Shown here: piece by piece, positions 41,850 to 52,923 of the stretch
Numbering within the stretch: the first letter of the stretch is position 1
Layout of the letters: each line of letters opens with the position of its first letter
Source: Fulvia fulva
Taxonomy: Eukaryota > Ascomycota > Dothideomycetes > Mycosphaerellales > Mycosphaerellaceae
DNA length: 64,000 nt
Direction: 5' to 3'
Assembly (NCBI RefSeq): GCF_020509005.1
Contig: NC_063017.1
Span: 1,798,001-1,862,000, forward strand
Position numbers and translations under genes: made by a program
Notes under the pieces: model-generated
Databases searched by the model: none
What the model was told of the DNA's origin: nothing
Seen by the model: only the letters and a program-made list of their open reading frames with translations

Positions 41850-43644
41850 TTGGCGACATTTCCTTGCACCATCGAGCCCTTAGCACTGGAATGGACAAAC
41901 ACGACCGTGACAGCAGACGGTTTGGTACGCTTCGTGCTCTGCACTTTGCTCGAAGCACTCTAACGTAGACAGGGTGTGACCCGTGGTATCGCGATCGGAA
42001 TTGGAACCCCAACACAAGTCTTCGCGATGCGACCTTACACCGCTCTGAACAATATCCGCGTCAACAATGTCGCAGATGGCATCTCCACTTCCAACACTGC
42101 CTGCGTCGGTAGTCTCGGCGGCGTCTTCGATCAGTCACATTCTTCCACTTATACTGTTGCTGTCAAGGGTGCTTGGAATGGCAGTCAAGTCGAGAACGAA
42201 GACAAGGACGGCGCATATATCTACTTCAACGACCGCGTCACGTTCGAAAGGAGGGGCTACGCCCTACCTCCTCCTCAGGCGCACGCGGGCTCAGACCCAC
42301 CCCTTTCCTAATCTGGTATAATGTGGGCGGGGTAGGGTCTGGCGTAGCTCGAATCAGGATGTTGCGCTAATAATTGGTACCTGAGGCACGAAGGACCGAT
42401 TATGTAAGCTGAGCAACACTCCTTTCAAGGCCCAATAGTCTGAGAAGGAGATAGGCTACGCCTATGGCTTTCCCGTGGTACTGGACACTGACCATAATAG
42501 AGGTAAGAAGATCGCAAGCGCAAGTAACAGATCCTAATAACTTTCAGATGACCACACCGGATTGCCAATGGGAAGTAACTCGTCCTTCACCGCTGCTGCT
42601 GTGTCTAACGGTATTGCCCCCTCAGAAGTCGTGGGTCTGTGGGCTGGTAGTCGGTCGCTTGATCCAAAAGACGGACTGCTCGTCGTTGGTGGCTACGACG
42701 AGTCGCGCATCGCTGGCAATTTCGTCAACTTCACTGTCGCTTCCGATGACAGCCCCTTGAACTGTCCGCTACAAGTTCAGATTGCAAGCATACGATACAA
42801 CGAAGAAGAGCTGCTCAACGATGACGGTTCACTGACAGCATGTATCGAGCCATACAATCACCGTTCCATCTTCCCGCCCACAATCACCACAGCATTCGCG
42901 AATGCCACGAATCAGAGCACCGTCGCCTACCCAGTAGGGCTGCGATATTCAGCGAGTACCAGGCCTGTCGGAGCGCTCACTATAACTCTGAGCAACGGCT
43001 ATAGCACTACAGTGACCAACGAGGAGCTCTTCACATTGCTTCGAGGCTCTGACGAAAGAGGACAATACGGAGTCATTGACAACACGGTAGTAGAAGCCGG
43101 CATACAAGATACTCGACAAGCCAACACCAGAAGCATAACACCCGCCCTCGGGAGCCTCTTCTTGACATTCAACTACCTCCTTGTTGATTACCGACGGGGA
43201 GTCTTCGGCCTCGCGCCTGCGGTAGCCAGTAATATCACAACAGCTCCACTGCTTCGTGCTGTCTGTGATCCTTTGCCAACAGAGAGCGCCGGGGGAACCT
43301 CGTCTAGTGAGAACACTGCGTAGGTACCACTAAGCTTCATTCGAAAGCGATGGCTGCTGACACTTCGTAGAGGACCAAATGTCGGTCTGATAGCCGGGTC
43401 TACAATAGGTAGAGTTATTGGACTCGCTGCAATAGTCGCTCTGCTGTACTGGCGTTACCGACACCGCGAGCCGTCTCTCAAGCAGCAAGAGACCGGCAAA
43501 TCATTGCAGGAAAGCTCACCTCCTGTGTCAACAAATTATCCACATCACCCGTGGCCGTCTCCTGGGCTTGATCGGGAAGCTGTGGAGCTTCTGGACAGAC
43601 ATGAGCCCGTGGAGATCGGAGGATCGCGGGCGATACTGCCATGA
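41850..43644 (+). pseudogene. Membrane-anchored A1-like (pepsin-fold) protein, split by a MITE-like insertion
   Basis: Resolved exons are (start unresolved) 41850-41924, 41973-42502 (with the insertion inside), 42548-43319 and 43371-43644. The reading has the form of fungal acid-protease-like proteins: GIAIGIGTPTQVF, later APSEVVGLWAGSRSLD and DGLLVVGGYDESR, then many N-glycosylation sites, one membrane segment (GLIAGSTIGRVIGLAAIVALLYW) and a short cytoplasmic tail. The catalytic DTG/DSG of true pepsins is not seen, so it may never have been a protease. A 190-bp insertion at 42264-42453 with a 9-bp duplication interrupts GYA|YGFPVVLDT; without it the frame is continuous. The first exon (signal peptide) could not be placed: a TGA lies just upstream of 41850 in frame. 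Confidence 0.7.
42255..42462. mobile_element. MITE-like 190-bp insertion with 9-bp target-site duplication
   Basis: GGCTACGCC stands at 42255-42263 and again at 42454-42462. The 190 bases between begin CTACCTCCTCCTCAGGC and end GAGAAGGAGATA; their ends are imperfect inverted repeats (about 13 of 16 match). A 9-bp duplication and short terminal repeats suit a Mutator-like non-autonomous element. A SINE is less likely: there are weak A-box-like and B-box-like strings (TGGTATAATG, CTCGAATC) but no poly(A) end. It disrupts the coding frame of the A1-like gene (199 bp added, not a multiple of three). Confidence 0.75.
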
Positions 43645-43878
43645 CCAACATGGACTATGTAGCGCAAACACGCTGGGGCCCGTGCGGTGGTCTTGGAACT
43701 CAGTACTGTACCGTAAAGCCGCGATGCGTGCTCGATAGGCCTCGGCGTCTTCGACCGGAAGAAAGCGGTCTGTGGTCAAGTGATCTGTTGTATGGATTCT
43801 GGAAAGTAGTAGACAGCTCACCAAACACCAGACTTGCTGAAAGACCACTGTTTGCTGTTTCGATGTGCATTGTTAAGC

Positions 43879-44670
43879 ATGTCTCATATAGACATGCTGC
43901 TCGCTCACGGTAGCTTGTTCTACACAAAAGCAATGCCCGGCCACTACCTCCACATCGATCAAGGCCAAGGAGGCGTCTACACCCTCCCAACCACTACTCG
44001 CGATGCTGACGGGCAAGAACACCAAGTGTCCGCAATAGGTACATCCCACTGCTACACCTGCGTCGGCGTCTACATCCGACTGAACGACGCCGGAACAAGA
44101 TGCTTCGTCGCTCACATCTCCGCCGACCTTGGTGACGCCTACTTGACCTGTACAGATGATCACAGCAAGGTTTATCTAGATGCCATGCAAGCCAAAGCGC
44201 TAGTCAGTCGTGTGAAAACGAAGCTGGACGACGTGCCCCAACTTCGAGGGTGGGTCAAGAACACCGATGCTGCCACTAAAGCCAGGAACGTCTTCTTGAT
44301 ATCTCCTAAGAGCGAGGACCCGACCGGTACGCCCTTGACTGGGCGGTACATAGTGGGAGCCATTCAGATGTTCGTCGGCCTTGATCAGTCGGTACCAGAT
44401 CGAGCGCATGGTTTCTGCATTGAGCAAGATGGCACTCGTACAAGGGCAAACTTCACCTGGAACGGCGTGTCGGACACATCGCCAGGTGTGAAGGCATGGT
44501 TCAAGCCTTCTGCGCCGTATCCCGAGCCAGATTCCTTGAAGTCCCATGGGTGGGAAAGGGGTAATGCGAAAGCACCAGAGCTGACGAGGTGGGATTTGGC
44601 TGGTCCGTGGTCGATGAACTTCCATCTCGGAGAGTGGTATGAGGGGGAGTATAGATGCCAAGGCCAGTGA
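43879..44670 (+). CDS. Hypothetical protein, 263 residues
   Basis: Single exon from ATG 43879 (MSHIDMLLAHG) to TGA at 44668-44670. The N-terminal half has a compact, mixed pattern (GTSHCYTCVGVYIRLNDAGTRCF... VAHISAD) faintly reminiscent of CheD-type proteins (a Cys in GS-C-x-x-V followed by a His segment), but this is too weak to assign function. The C-terminal half is Pro/Trp-rich (FKPSAPYPEP, WDLAGPW, LGEWYEGEY). No signal peptide or membrane segment. It converges with the mitochondrial carrier gene. Codon use looks normal. Confidence 0.65.
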   Translation: MSHIDMLLAHGSLFYTKAMPGHYLHIDQGQGGVYTLPTTTRDADGQEHQVSAIGTSHCYTCVGVYIRLNDAGTRCFVAHISADLGDAYLTCTDDHSKVYLDAMQAKALVSRVKTKLDDVPQLRGWVKNTDAATKARNVFLISPKSEDPTGTPLTGRYIVGAIQMFVGLDQSVPDRAHGFCIEQDGTRTRANFTWNGVSDTSPGVKAWFKPSAPYPEPDSLKSHGWERGNAKAPELTRWDLAGPWSMNFHLGEWYEGEYRCQGQ

Positions 44671-44801
44671 TCGATGCTGGTTTTGGCAACTTGCTCTGCT
44701 GTACTTTGAAGAAGTGCTTCGGGTGGTGTGCCAATGAGACCCTGCATCCTCTCCTGCTTCCATACTCTGGGATTTCCTCGCGGTCTGTGGCCTCAATCTT
44801 C

Positions 44802-45827
44802 TCAAGGCTCAACCTGACCTTCCTTGTTCCACATCCTCGGCAGATAGAACTTCATGTTCTCATACACCAAAAACGTGACGCAAGTCGACGGCAGCACCCT
44901 GATCAAATTCGGCGCCAGTCCCTTGTAAAACCCTCTCATCCCCTCCTTCCGATAGATCTGCACCACCACATCCCTCACACCATTATACTTCTTCGCCGCG
45001 TCATACGTCTGCAACCTCGACCTCACCACCTGGTAGGGATAGGTAATACTGCCCGCAAACATCTTGCTCGCCGCACTCAGGCTCAAATAATCCAAGTTTG
45101 TCAATCCTTCTTTTCCACCCTTCCTGCTCAACGCCCAATGGTTCTTCAACTGCTCATACGCCATGAACTGTATCGCGCCATGACTCACCCCAAACAAGCT
45201 GGGCACCAATCCTCGATAAAACCCTTTCACCCCCTCCGCCTTGTACAGCGCACTAGTCCCATGGGCAATACTCTTATACGCCCCCTCCGCATCCTTCGCC
45301 GTACTCAACATTCTCGTCTTGATAACCCAGATCGGATTCGTGGCGACCGCCGTGAGAACACCAGAAATACCGCTGGCCAGAAAATAATCCGAGCTCTTCA
45401 ACGCATGTACTCGCTCCCCGCCACTGCTCGCTTGCCGTGCCGCCCTCACCAGATCTTTGATGTTCCCATACCACATAAAATACAGCGCCCAACTGACACT
45501 ATTCCCAATCATATTCGGCATCAAGCCCCGATAGAAACTCCTCACAACAGCCTGTGACTCTTTCGCGAAGCTAGCTCTTACCCTCACCATATCCTCCGAC
45601 GGTCCATGGAGGGCTTCATTCGCGATCTGCCGGATCATGCGGAGTGTGGAGCCGGGGCGGGTTGCATTCTGGGAGTTAATTTGGAGGCGTGTCTTGATTA
45701 CATCGAAAGGGTGGACGACGAGGGTGCTGACAACGCCGGCGGTGAAGCCTGCAGCGGACTCGACTAGGGAGGGTGAGAGGACGACGGTGGGTTGGCGACC
45801 TTCGAGTGGTGGGTAGACTCGAGGCAT
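44802..45827 (-). CDS. flx1: Mitochondrial carrier, FLX1-like (FAD/folate)
   Basis: 341 residues from ATG 45827 (MPRVYPPLEG); the frame is open further upstream but that part is Pro/His-rich and unlike carriers. Three carrier repeats each hold the signature: PFDVIKTRLQ in repeat 1, PIWVIKTRML in repeat 2 and PYQVVRSRLQ in repeat 3, with FYRGLMPN, FYRGLVPS and FYKGLAPN. The beginning SLVESAAGFTAGVVSTLVVHPFDVIKTRLQ (conserved FLX1/MFT style, positions about 18-47) points to the FAD/folate branch of the inner mitochondrial membrane. Single exon, intact. The pyrimidine-nucleotide carriers are the main alternative. Confidence 0.85.
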   Translation of the reverse strand: MPRVYPPLEGRQPTVVLSPSLVESAAGFTAGVVSTLVVHPFDVIKTRLQINSQNATRPGSTLRMIRQIANEALHGPSEDMVRVRASFAKESQAVVRSFYRGLMPNMIGNSVSWALYFMWYGNIKDLVRAARQASSGGERVHALKSSDYFLASGISGVLTAVATNPIWVIKTRMLSTAKDAEGAYKSIAHGTSALYKAEGVKGFYRGLVPSLFGVSHGAIQFMAYEQLKNHWALSRKGGKEGLTNLDYLSLSAASKMFAGSITYPYQVVRSRLQTYDAAKKYNGVRDVVVQIYRKEGMRGFYKGLAPNLIRVLPSTCVTFLVYENMKFYLPRMWNKEGQVEP

Positions 45828-46143
45828 ATTGTTGGTGGTGGAGGTGAGGGTGGGTGGATCATGCTTGCATAGTAGAGAAGTGTTTCGTGGGCGCAGCGCA
45901 CGCTGGAGAGCTTGTGAGTGAAACACAGGAGCGCAAGTGGGAAGTGGGTGAATGGAATTCAATGTTGTATGCAAAGATGATGTAGTGTCGGCCTGGCGGG
46001 TGGGTGGATCGCCGAGCGGGCACGTGCAGTGAAACTTGATGGGGTATCCATGAAACATTCCTTAAGGACAGGAAAGGCGGACGATTGCTGTGTAGACAAC
46101 GTCGTCTATACTTCTATGTCTAGACCTTCTGATCTGTCTTCGT
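45828..46143. other. Intergenic
   Basis: 316 bases between two minus-strand genes: carrier promoter and the end region of the ARMT1-like gene. No feature seen. Confidence 0.4.
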
Positions 46144-47787
46144 TCAAGCCTTGCCATCGCAGAAGCTAACAACAGCCCACTTGCCGCTCCAGGCCCACTT
46201 TCGGGCACCACTATCACCGCCACCGCCTTCCATGGCTCTGAGCTCTTCGTCCTTGCCCTTGGGCAGTCCAACCACGACATCCGCTTTACAAGTGCGCAAC
46301 GCCAGTACACGCAGACCAGACGATGGGCCAAGCGGACCCAGCGCCTCCGTCCACGGCGTAGCAGGGTCCCACGTCACATCGCCTGTAAGCTTGCGGTAGT
46401 TGAGATCGCCCTTGAAAATGACGAGCTCGCTTTCCTTGAGATCTTCGTACAGCTTGGGCGCTGTGTTTGGCAGACGCCAGTAGCCTCCACCTTCTGTCCA
46501 AAATACGTTCGGCCGCAGGACAATCTGGCCTTCAGCGTATAGTGTGCTCCAGTTCTGGAATAGTGCTTGCAAGTCTTGAGACTCCTTGTCGGATAGCGGT
46601 TGTGGAGTCTTGCCTCTTACTTGGTCATCCTCTGAAGGTGTCTCGTAGAAATTCTTAGCATCAACCAAGACACTGAGCAGGTCCGAAAAGTCCTTTGGTA
46701 TAACGTCGGACACGAACCATGGAATGTTCTTGGGGTGTAGCACGATATGCGTGGCGAGTCCTGATTGCAGGAGGTATCCAGCAAGGATGAGATCGACGAA
46801 GACTTCAAAGCCTGCGTTGTCAAGTACGATGTCCACTCGTCGCTCCTTGTTACCCGCCTGCTGAGCTTTCTTCAGTGTCGCAAAGGCCTCTGGGAAGTTG
46901 TTGATGAGAATCTTGTCTTCATTCGCCTTGCGAGCGTTCGAGCCCTGCAACTTCTGGATGTCGTCGTAGCTGAGGTTGGTGAGAAGAGACAGATCAGTGG
47001 CATTGCCCCATAGGCAGATCTCGCACATCTCGATGAAGAGTGCTTTCTCCGCCTCTGCTCGCTCTTCTTCAGAGGCGTTGGCCAAAGCTGACTGATCGGA
47101 CTGCAATTGCTTGGTGAGGTCATTGTATCGTGCTGCGAGCTCAAGCACTGCAGGGCGAGATGAGCGGAAAGTGGACAGCTTCTGTTTCGAGAAGACGTCG
47201 TATGACTTCCAGTGGGTCGAATTGCGGAACAGTGTCGCCATGCGGCTGGGTGGGTCAGAACCCATACACATATGAGAAGTGAAGCTCGTCCTTACCGATA
47301 CAGGTAGCACTCGGCATAGAGCCATGCTACATCGTGCCACTTGGGGTTGCCTCGTTGCTCCAGCTCTTTGTTGTATGCCTCGATGTCCGGATCGCCATCC
47401 TCGGGTAGGAGGCTGTACAATGTCAGACGAAACCGTTGATGATGGATGACAGAAGTTACCTTAGTTGCCGATTGTGCTGCAGCTCATACTTGAGCGTGGC
47501 AAGATCGTTGGTGATCTTCTTGCCTTCTTCAAGCTTCTCGCCGCTTTCCTTGCCGGTGGCTCTATGCACATCATCGATCGCTTGCGTCTGGACATGCCGT
47601 CAGGTAGTTGTTCATCCAACTACAGCATGATTTCTCCTTACCAGAATCGTCGGCCATCGCTCTCTTGCAGAGATGTAGGCGAATGATGTTGGGTCGGCGG
47701 TGCTCGACGGCGCTATGTAAGCGTCAGTCGATGGAGGAGTAGCAACTTGATGTAGACTGACATACGGACTTTCGGATCGTACTCCAT
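46144..47787 (-). CDS. ARMT1-like damage-control phosphatase (DUF89)
   Basis: Five exons: complement(46144-47245, 47296-47412, 47460-47587, 47642-47712, 47766-47787), 479 residues, all introns short GT-AG. Exon 1 is only 22 nt (MEYDPKV). The family hydrolyses phosphate from damaged or excess sugar phosphates and needs a metal; ARMT1 was first described as a protein carboxyl methyltransferase. Family marks are [15 protein letters not shown] at the N-terminus, GNATDLSLL, the metal-binding [42 protein letters not shown] and a final SGKWAVVSF. Splice joints read cleanly ([14 protein letters not shown]). It shares a divergent promoter of 543 bases with the MARVEL gene. Intact housekeeping gene. 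Confidence 0.92.
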
Positions 47788-48330
47788 CTTGTCTATGTCT
47801 ATGATTGTGGTCGGACAAAGAATTTGTGAGACGATTCCATTCAATGTTGTCTTCATCGGGCATGCCGTCATGCTGTCAAGCCTGAGGCATCACGGCAGCA
47901 CCGGCTCAGCTTCCGATCGTGGTTGCTATTTACAAGATAGAGTTACTTCACTTGACGACGGGCCAAGAACAAGTCTCACATGCGCGTCTCACGGCGGCGC
48001 GACCGCATCTGCGGAGCATCATCGACCCGCGAGGTACTGCAATGCAATAGATCTGTATACTCCCGCTGAGTTGGTATATGCTTGCATCAGCTTCGAGTCC
48101 TCCTCAGCCTGCACGTATTCTCGTTCAGCAGCCTCATCCACAAGCGCGGGCAGTGCCTTGGAGGGAGACACGCAAGCCTTCCTATATCTAAACCTGAACC
48201 TGGCACGACTCGCCTGTCTCAACAACTGTTTCTCCCACTACATGCGAGATACCCCTGCTCCCATTCACATACATTAGTACTCTGCTACTGACTATAGTCT
48301 CGACACACCACACACCATACAGCTGCCACC
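47788..48330. promoter_or_regulatory. Divergent promoter region
   Basis: 543 bases between the starts of the ARMT1-like and MARVEL genes. Pyrimidine-rich stretch just before the MARVEL ATG, as in many fungal promoters. No specific site named. Confidence 0.4.
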
Positions 48331-49388
48331 ATGCGAGTACCGCAGAACAAACTGCAGAGAGTCAAGGCCGCTGTGCATCTTGCACAAGCCGTACTCGTCT
48401 TCGTTGCAGGATGCCTCACTCTCGCTGTCATGACCAAGGACGGCGGATACGGAGGACAAGTCGGCTACTACTTTGCTCTGGTAGGTCGGGATGTACCACA
48501 CTCACAGCGTCCACTGACAGATGAAAGTGCTTCATCACGATCCCCGCCATCCTCTACCAAGTCATGGTGCCAATGTGGACTCGAGCCTGGAGACTGAACA
48601 ACGTCTGGGCGATTGCGACCATCGACATCCTCTTCACACTACTCTGGTTCGCAGCAGCGATAGCGGTAGCAGTCTGGAACGCCAACGGCCTGGCGGCGGG
48701 GAAAGAGACGAGCAGGGATAGCGATTCAGACAAGACAATTACGAAGCGGGATACGAAGAAGGATGGCACATGCGCTTCCTTTGGCTACGGCAGCAAGAGC
48801 AAGTGCGAAGTCAGCAAAGCGAACGTGGGTTTCGGCATAATCATCAGCCTCTTGTTCGGCGTCTGCAGCTACATTGCTATTCGCGCGGTGATTGAGTACC
48901 GTCGCACTGGAGTCGTCCCGGGCAATTCGAGCAGCCTTCCGAAGAACCATGGCGCTGGAATTTCCAGTGAAGACGACGCCGACGACAAGGTCTGGTCAAC
49001 CAATACCAGGTAAGTACCAATGATTGGAAGGGCGCCGCTCTCCAGCTGCCCATCGATAGTTCCTGGGACATCGCCACGTGGTTCCGGAACATAGCTGACT
49101 GTGATTCACAGCGACCTGAACAATCCCGAGGACCGCTTTGCGTACGGCCAAGCAGACCCTGAAGACCGAACAGGACTACTGAATGACCACTCCGACGACG
49201 CACATCAAACTGCCAATGGCATGGCGCACCCTGGAAGGCGACCAAGTTGGGAGAGCCAGACTGCACAAATACCGCCATCTTACGACTCTGGCTTTGCGCC
49301 ATCAGCTCTGAGTCCCACGGGACCGCCGACAGGAGCATTGCCAGGCGGAAGAGTGCAGTTCCCGGAAGCAAACTACGGCAGGATTTGA
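48331..49388 (+). CDS. MARVEL-domain membrane protein
   Basis: Three exons: 48331-48480, 48528-49009 and 49112-49388; 302 residues. The 3' site of intron 1 is chosen at AAAG|TGC because the earlier AG puts a TGA in frame. Four hydrophobic segments fit a MARVEL fold: AVHLAQAVLVFVAGCLTLAV, YYFALCFITIPAILYQVMV, IATIDILFTLLWFAAAIAVA and FGIIISLLFGVCSYIAI. A loop between segments 3 and 4 holds CASFGYGSKSKC, two cysteines likely paired. The C-terminal tail is long, polar and Pro-rich. Such proteins organise plasma-membrane domains (eisosome or NCE102-like). The role here is inferred from topology. Confidence 0.88.
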
Positions 49389-49640
49389 GAAGAGGACAGT
49401 GACTATGGTGATAAACGGCGCTTGGTCTGATTAGGTCTATAGATACCAAACGAAGTATGAATAGATGTTCCGAGCGGCCGACCTCTTCGTGGATCAGGGT
49501 CAATGTAAATGGGAGCTGTGACCCAAGTCTCTGGCTTCTGGTATTCTGATAGTTCCACGTCCCATCCAGCTGGAATCGAAGCACTCTCCTATCATATCAC
49601 CGGCAGCAGCCACGTGCAGACCCTTATCCCCGCCAGAATC

Positions 49641-50546
49641 ATGTCGCAGACCCTGACCGTTCTATGCGCTGATAACACCTCCCTGGAGGAGTACGAGACA
49701 TCTCCAGGCCCTTCAAAGCTGGAAGTAACCTCAAGCAATGGCTTCCTCTTCTCAAGCCTCGACTCAGCCCTACCGACCGCTCCCATCGAGCCACTACTCA
49801 CACCACACCAGACCTCCCCTTTCCTCCACCTTTCCCAGGAACTCCGCCTCCATATTTACGAGCTTGCCATAGAAGCACCAACAGGCTACCAGCGAGTGCG
49901 AGCCGATGGCGGCCGAAGCCTCTACTGCGTAGACTGGACTACAGCTTCGAAGACGCGAGACGATTACACTTACCACTATCCCACTGCGCACAGAATACAA
50001 GTCCTGATGTCGGTGTGCCGGACCACACGTCTAGACCTGCTGGAAACATTTCTGCGGGACAGGATCGTGAAGTTCCCAGCTTAGAACCCGGACTTTAAAC
50101 TTCAATCGCTTTTCTGGGTGGAGGGTGTGAGTGAGGTTTTCGTGGATGCGGTGGAGTGGTGGTGGCTGGAGGATGTGTATTGGGGATTCTGCATTCACGT
50201 TCCTCGCTCGCCAACAAGTAACGCGGAGATCTGCTCTGAAAAAAGGACGACGGCTGCATGGGCACGGAAGGTTGAATTGTTCTGGGAGGATGAGCTAGCG
50301 CTCGAGATGGGCCAGCATAAGTATGCGAGTTCTGAGTACTTTTCTGGAGAGGGGTTTGTTTTGAGGGTGGATTATGCGATTCAGATGGAGAGGTTTGCGG
50401 TCAAGGCTGGAGAAGAGGTCTTTGAGTTGTTAGCAGCCATTATGCGGAGAAAGGGGCTGGAGGAGAGATTGGGGAGGAGGGAGATGAGGAATATACTTGC
50501 GACGGCGAAGCTTTGCGCTGGGGAGCAATTGAATGTGCAGCTTTGA
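49641..50546 (+). pseudogene. 2EXR-like (LPxELRxxIY) protein with one in-frame TAG
   Basis: From ATG 49641 the frame contains the fungal LSQELRLHIYELAI motif (about residue 65), typical of the large 2EXR/F-box-like families. It reaches a TAG at 50082-50084 and continues in the same frame with good coding character (SLFWVEGVSEVFVDAVEWWW, ELLAAIMRRKGLEERLG) to TGA near 50546. Restoring one Gln (CAG) would give a 301-residue protein. The truncated product would be 147 residues. The change fits C-to-T at CpA. It is the first of three related genes in 4 kb. Confidence 0.7.
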
Positions 50547-50771
50547 GCAAGCTGCGCGTCGTTGTTTCACGGATGTGACTGTATGCTCAACGGCATGGAG
50601 TGCCCTCCGGCGGCCCAGCCATCGGTGTTGCACGAAGTTATAACCAGGTACCTGGATTCGGAGCGTTCAACCTTACCGCTGGGCTGATTCGCAGTGTGGC
50701 CATTCTCAACTCCGAAGGCCGGCAGGATCTTCACACAAAGAGTGTCGGATTCTGCAGCGCAATTGTACAAG

Positions 50772-51423
50772 ATGGACACCGCGGCTTCTGCAGCAACGAC
50801 CAGAGCCATGTCAGGTGTGCATACCTCCCTTCTGACGCGGCTCCAGGCAACTGATGCGAGCATAGAGTCACCACACACTCCCAGCGATGATGGGAGGCGA
50901 TCAGATCCCTTACAGCTCCCGCCCGAAATCCGCAATCAGATCTACAAGCTCGTTGTCTCCCATCCGAACGCGCACTCAGTCGTCACCTACAAGGTCGACC
51001 AGCAGCAAGACGCCATGACACCGCCGCCAGCCCTCGTACTGGCGGCTCAAGAGGCTTCTCGTGTACCACGCGGAAAACACAGCAGTCGCGAAATGGTTGG
51101 CAGCATTCGGAAAGTTCCACGTCCCTTTGATCATGCGATTTCATCTAAACAGTCGGAACGGTCACCACTACCTCATCAACCTGTCTCATGCCATGGCTAC
51201 CTCGACGGGCTACGAGGTGACTACCAGCAGGCTTGAGAGGTCATATCGGGGTTCAGGGTTGAAGTGTGTTCGTAATGCACTGCTGGAGGCGCAGGCGCGG
51301 GTTATGCTGAGCGATGGGCTTGGAAGACGTGCAGACGGATCGGTGTTCATGACTGCGAGGCTGCTTTGGTCATTGATCTACCGCGAGTCATTGCCGTACC
51401 TGTATGGGGGCGAGGAAGCTTGA
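50772..51423 (+). pseudogene. 2EXR-like (LPxEIRxxIY) protein, frameshifted
   Basis: Starts at ATG 50772 (MDTAASAATTRAMSG) and holds LPPEIRNQIYKLVV, then ALVLAAQEASR. At about 51059 the coding continuation moves to another frame (VYHAENTAVAKWLAAFGKF), consistent with loss of one base. It then runs to a stop at 51421-51423 through LLEAQARVMLSDGL and LIYRESLPYLYG. No intron fits at the joint. The family is often involved in protein interaction and its members are frequently duplicated in plant-associated fungi; function unknown. Confidence 0.65.
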
Positions 51424-51743
51424 TTTGTTATCCGTCAAATGAAGGACAGCCTGAGAGGACAAGGGCTGTTAGACCAGTCCTTGAACGCATTTCCATTCCC
51501 TCTGCGTGTTCAGCAGCGTAGTCGGAGTAGTTCAGAAGATACTTTTAGATATATTGCTGACAGCATAGGCTTATTGCAATCGTCTGAAACCTTTCGCTGT
51601 GTCGATGTGGTGTCAAGAAATGATGAGTGAACAATGGCCCAAAGCAGCATCCCAGACCTCGGCTGAACCCTTCGGCCGAAGCCAACCTCACCTCTTGGAC
51701 ATCTACATAACAATGCCATCATAACAATGCCATCAAACTATAC
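51424..51743. other. Intergenic
   Basis: 320 bases before the GST kappa gene. No supported gene or repeat. Confidence 0.4.
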
Positions 51744-52670
51744 ATGCCGACCAGCTCCTTCTCCTCTCGCACCCAGAATCTGCACCGAAACATTCAACTA
51801 CGCAACCTCATCACATCTCAAGCAACGATGGGCGAAGGCGGGCACATCCACGTCTACCTGGACTGCAACTCTCCATGGTCCTACATGGCCTATACAAAAC
51901 TGCGGCAATCGCGCCCAGCCCTCCTGCAACATGGCGTCACAATCGAAATGCACCCTATCTTCCTTGGTGGAGTCAACGTTGGGAGTGGAAACAAGCCGCC
52001 GTGGACTTTACCTGCGAAAGCGAAGTTGGGGAATTATGAATTGCCAAGAGGCATGAAGTACTTCGGGACTGAGACGTTGAGTGCGCCGAGCTTCTTTCCG
52101 ATCATGAGCCTTTTGGTGAGTTATCTTGCTCTGAGAATGAGAAAGGGTGCTGATGTGGTGTTTTCAGCCGATGAGGTGTATGCTTTATGCCAAGGAGAAT
52201 TATCCGTATGAGCAGTACGAGGATGCCTTTGGGGACTTGTGGAGGTTCCTTTGGATCGAACATAAGGATGTCAGTAAGCCAGAGGTGTTGGCAGAGTGTC
52301 TTGGGAAGCATTTCAAGAAGGAGGATGTGGAGAAGAGTAAGTATGGTTGCCACAGTGGCTGATGCGATACGCTAACGATGTCTAGTCGTCAAAAGTGGTA
52401 CTGATCCGAAGTATAAAAAAATGTTGGTTGATGAGACTGCGATGCTGGTTGAAAAGGGTGCTTATGGAGCACCATGGTTCCTCGTCAAGAATAAACAGGG
52501 CGTTGAGGAGCCATTCTTCGGAAGTGATAGGTCAGCGGAGAATGTCCTGCGATCTTCGTTGATATTATATGCTGACGGCTACATCCAGGTTCCATTTCAT
52601 CTATCAGTTCTTAGGGATACCATTCCAGGATATAAAGGTACTTCCGCCAAGCTCGGCGTCCAAGCTGTAG
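51744..52670 (+). CDS. Glutathione S-transferase kappa / DsbA-like, peroxisomal SKL end
   Basis: Four exons: 51744-52115, 52168-52336, 52386-52530 and 52589-52670; 255 residues. The thioredoxin-like domain begins HVYLDCNSPWSYMAYTKL; the Ser of NSPWSY is the catalytic residue that stabilises glutathione thiolate in kappa GSTs. GAPWFLVKN (cis-Pro region) and EEPFFGSDR near the C-terminus are also typical. The last exon, reached only after correct splicing, ends in ...SASKL, a peroxisomal type 1 signal. The upstream ATG (51744) adds a 28-residue basic, Arg-containing leader (RTQNLHRNIQLRNL) that could target mitochondria; the ATG at 51828 starts directly at MGEGGHIHVYLD. Kappa GSTs are known in both organelles, so dual targeting is possible. 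Intact. Confidence 0.88.
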
Positions 52671-52923
52671 GGCATGACCTACGTACGGACGAGGTCACCG
52701 CGCAAGACCAATACGAACACGACATCGTTCGACGCGACTACTTCGTAGATACTTAGCTACCTCATAGAAGCCGGAGGACATATCATGACTATGGAATTTC
52801 GCACGCTTCTGGTGCCCCTGCCATGCCACGCGCCATGCTATCGATCGACCGGCGATCCCTTGCGCCACAATCCCTGGAAGGGTCGGGTTCTCCAACAGCA
52901 TGTTCTCATTACGTATCGATAAC

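Noticed and set aside
42264..42453. tRNA-derived SINE
   Set aside because: A-box and B-box matches are weak, there is no poly(A) or simple-repeat tail, and inverted ends with a 9-bp duplication fit a MITE better.
43879..44670. CheD-like deamidase
   Set aside because: Only a short Cys...His pattern is similar; the active-site spacing could not be confirmed.
44655..45557. Plus-strand 300-codon frame
   Set aside because: Shadow of the FLX1-like carrier gene; His/Arg/Pro-rich composition without domain.
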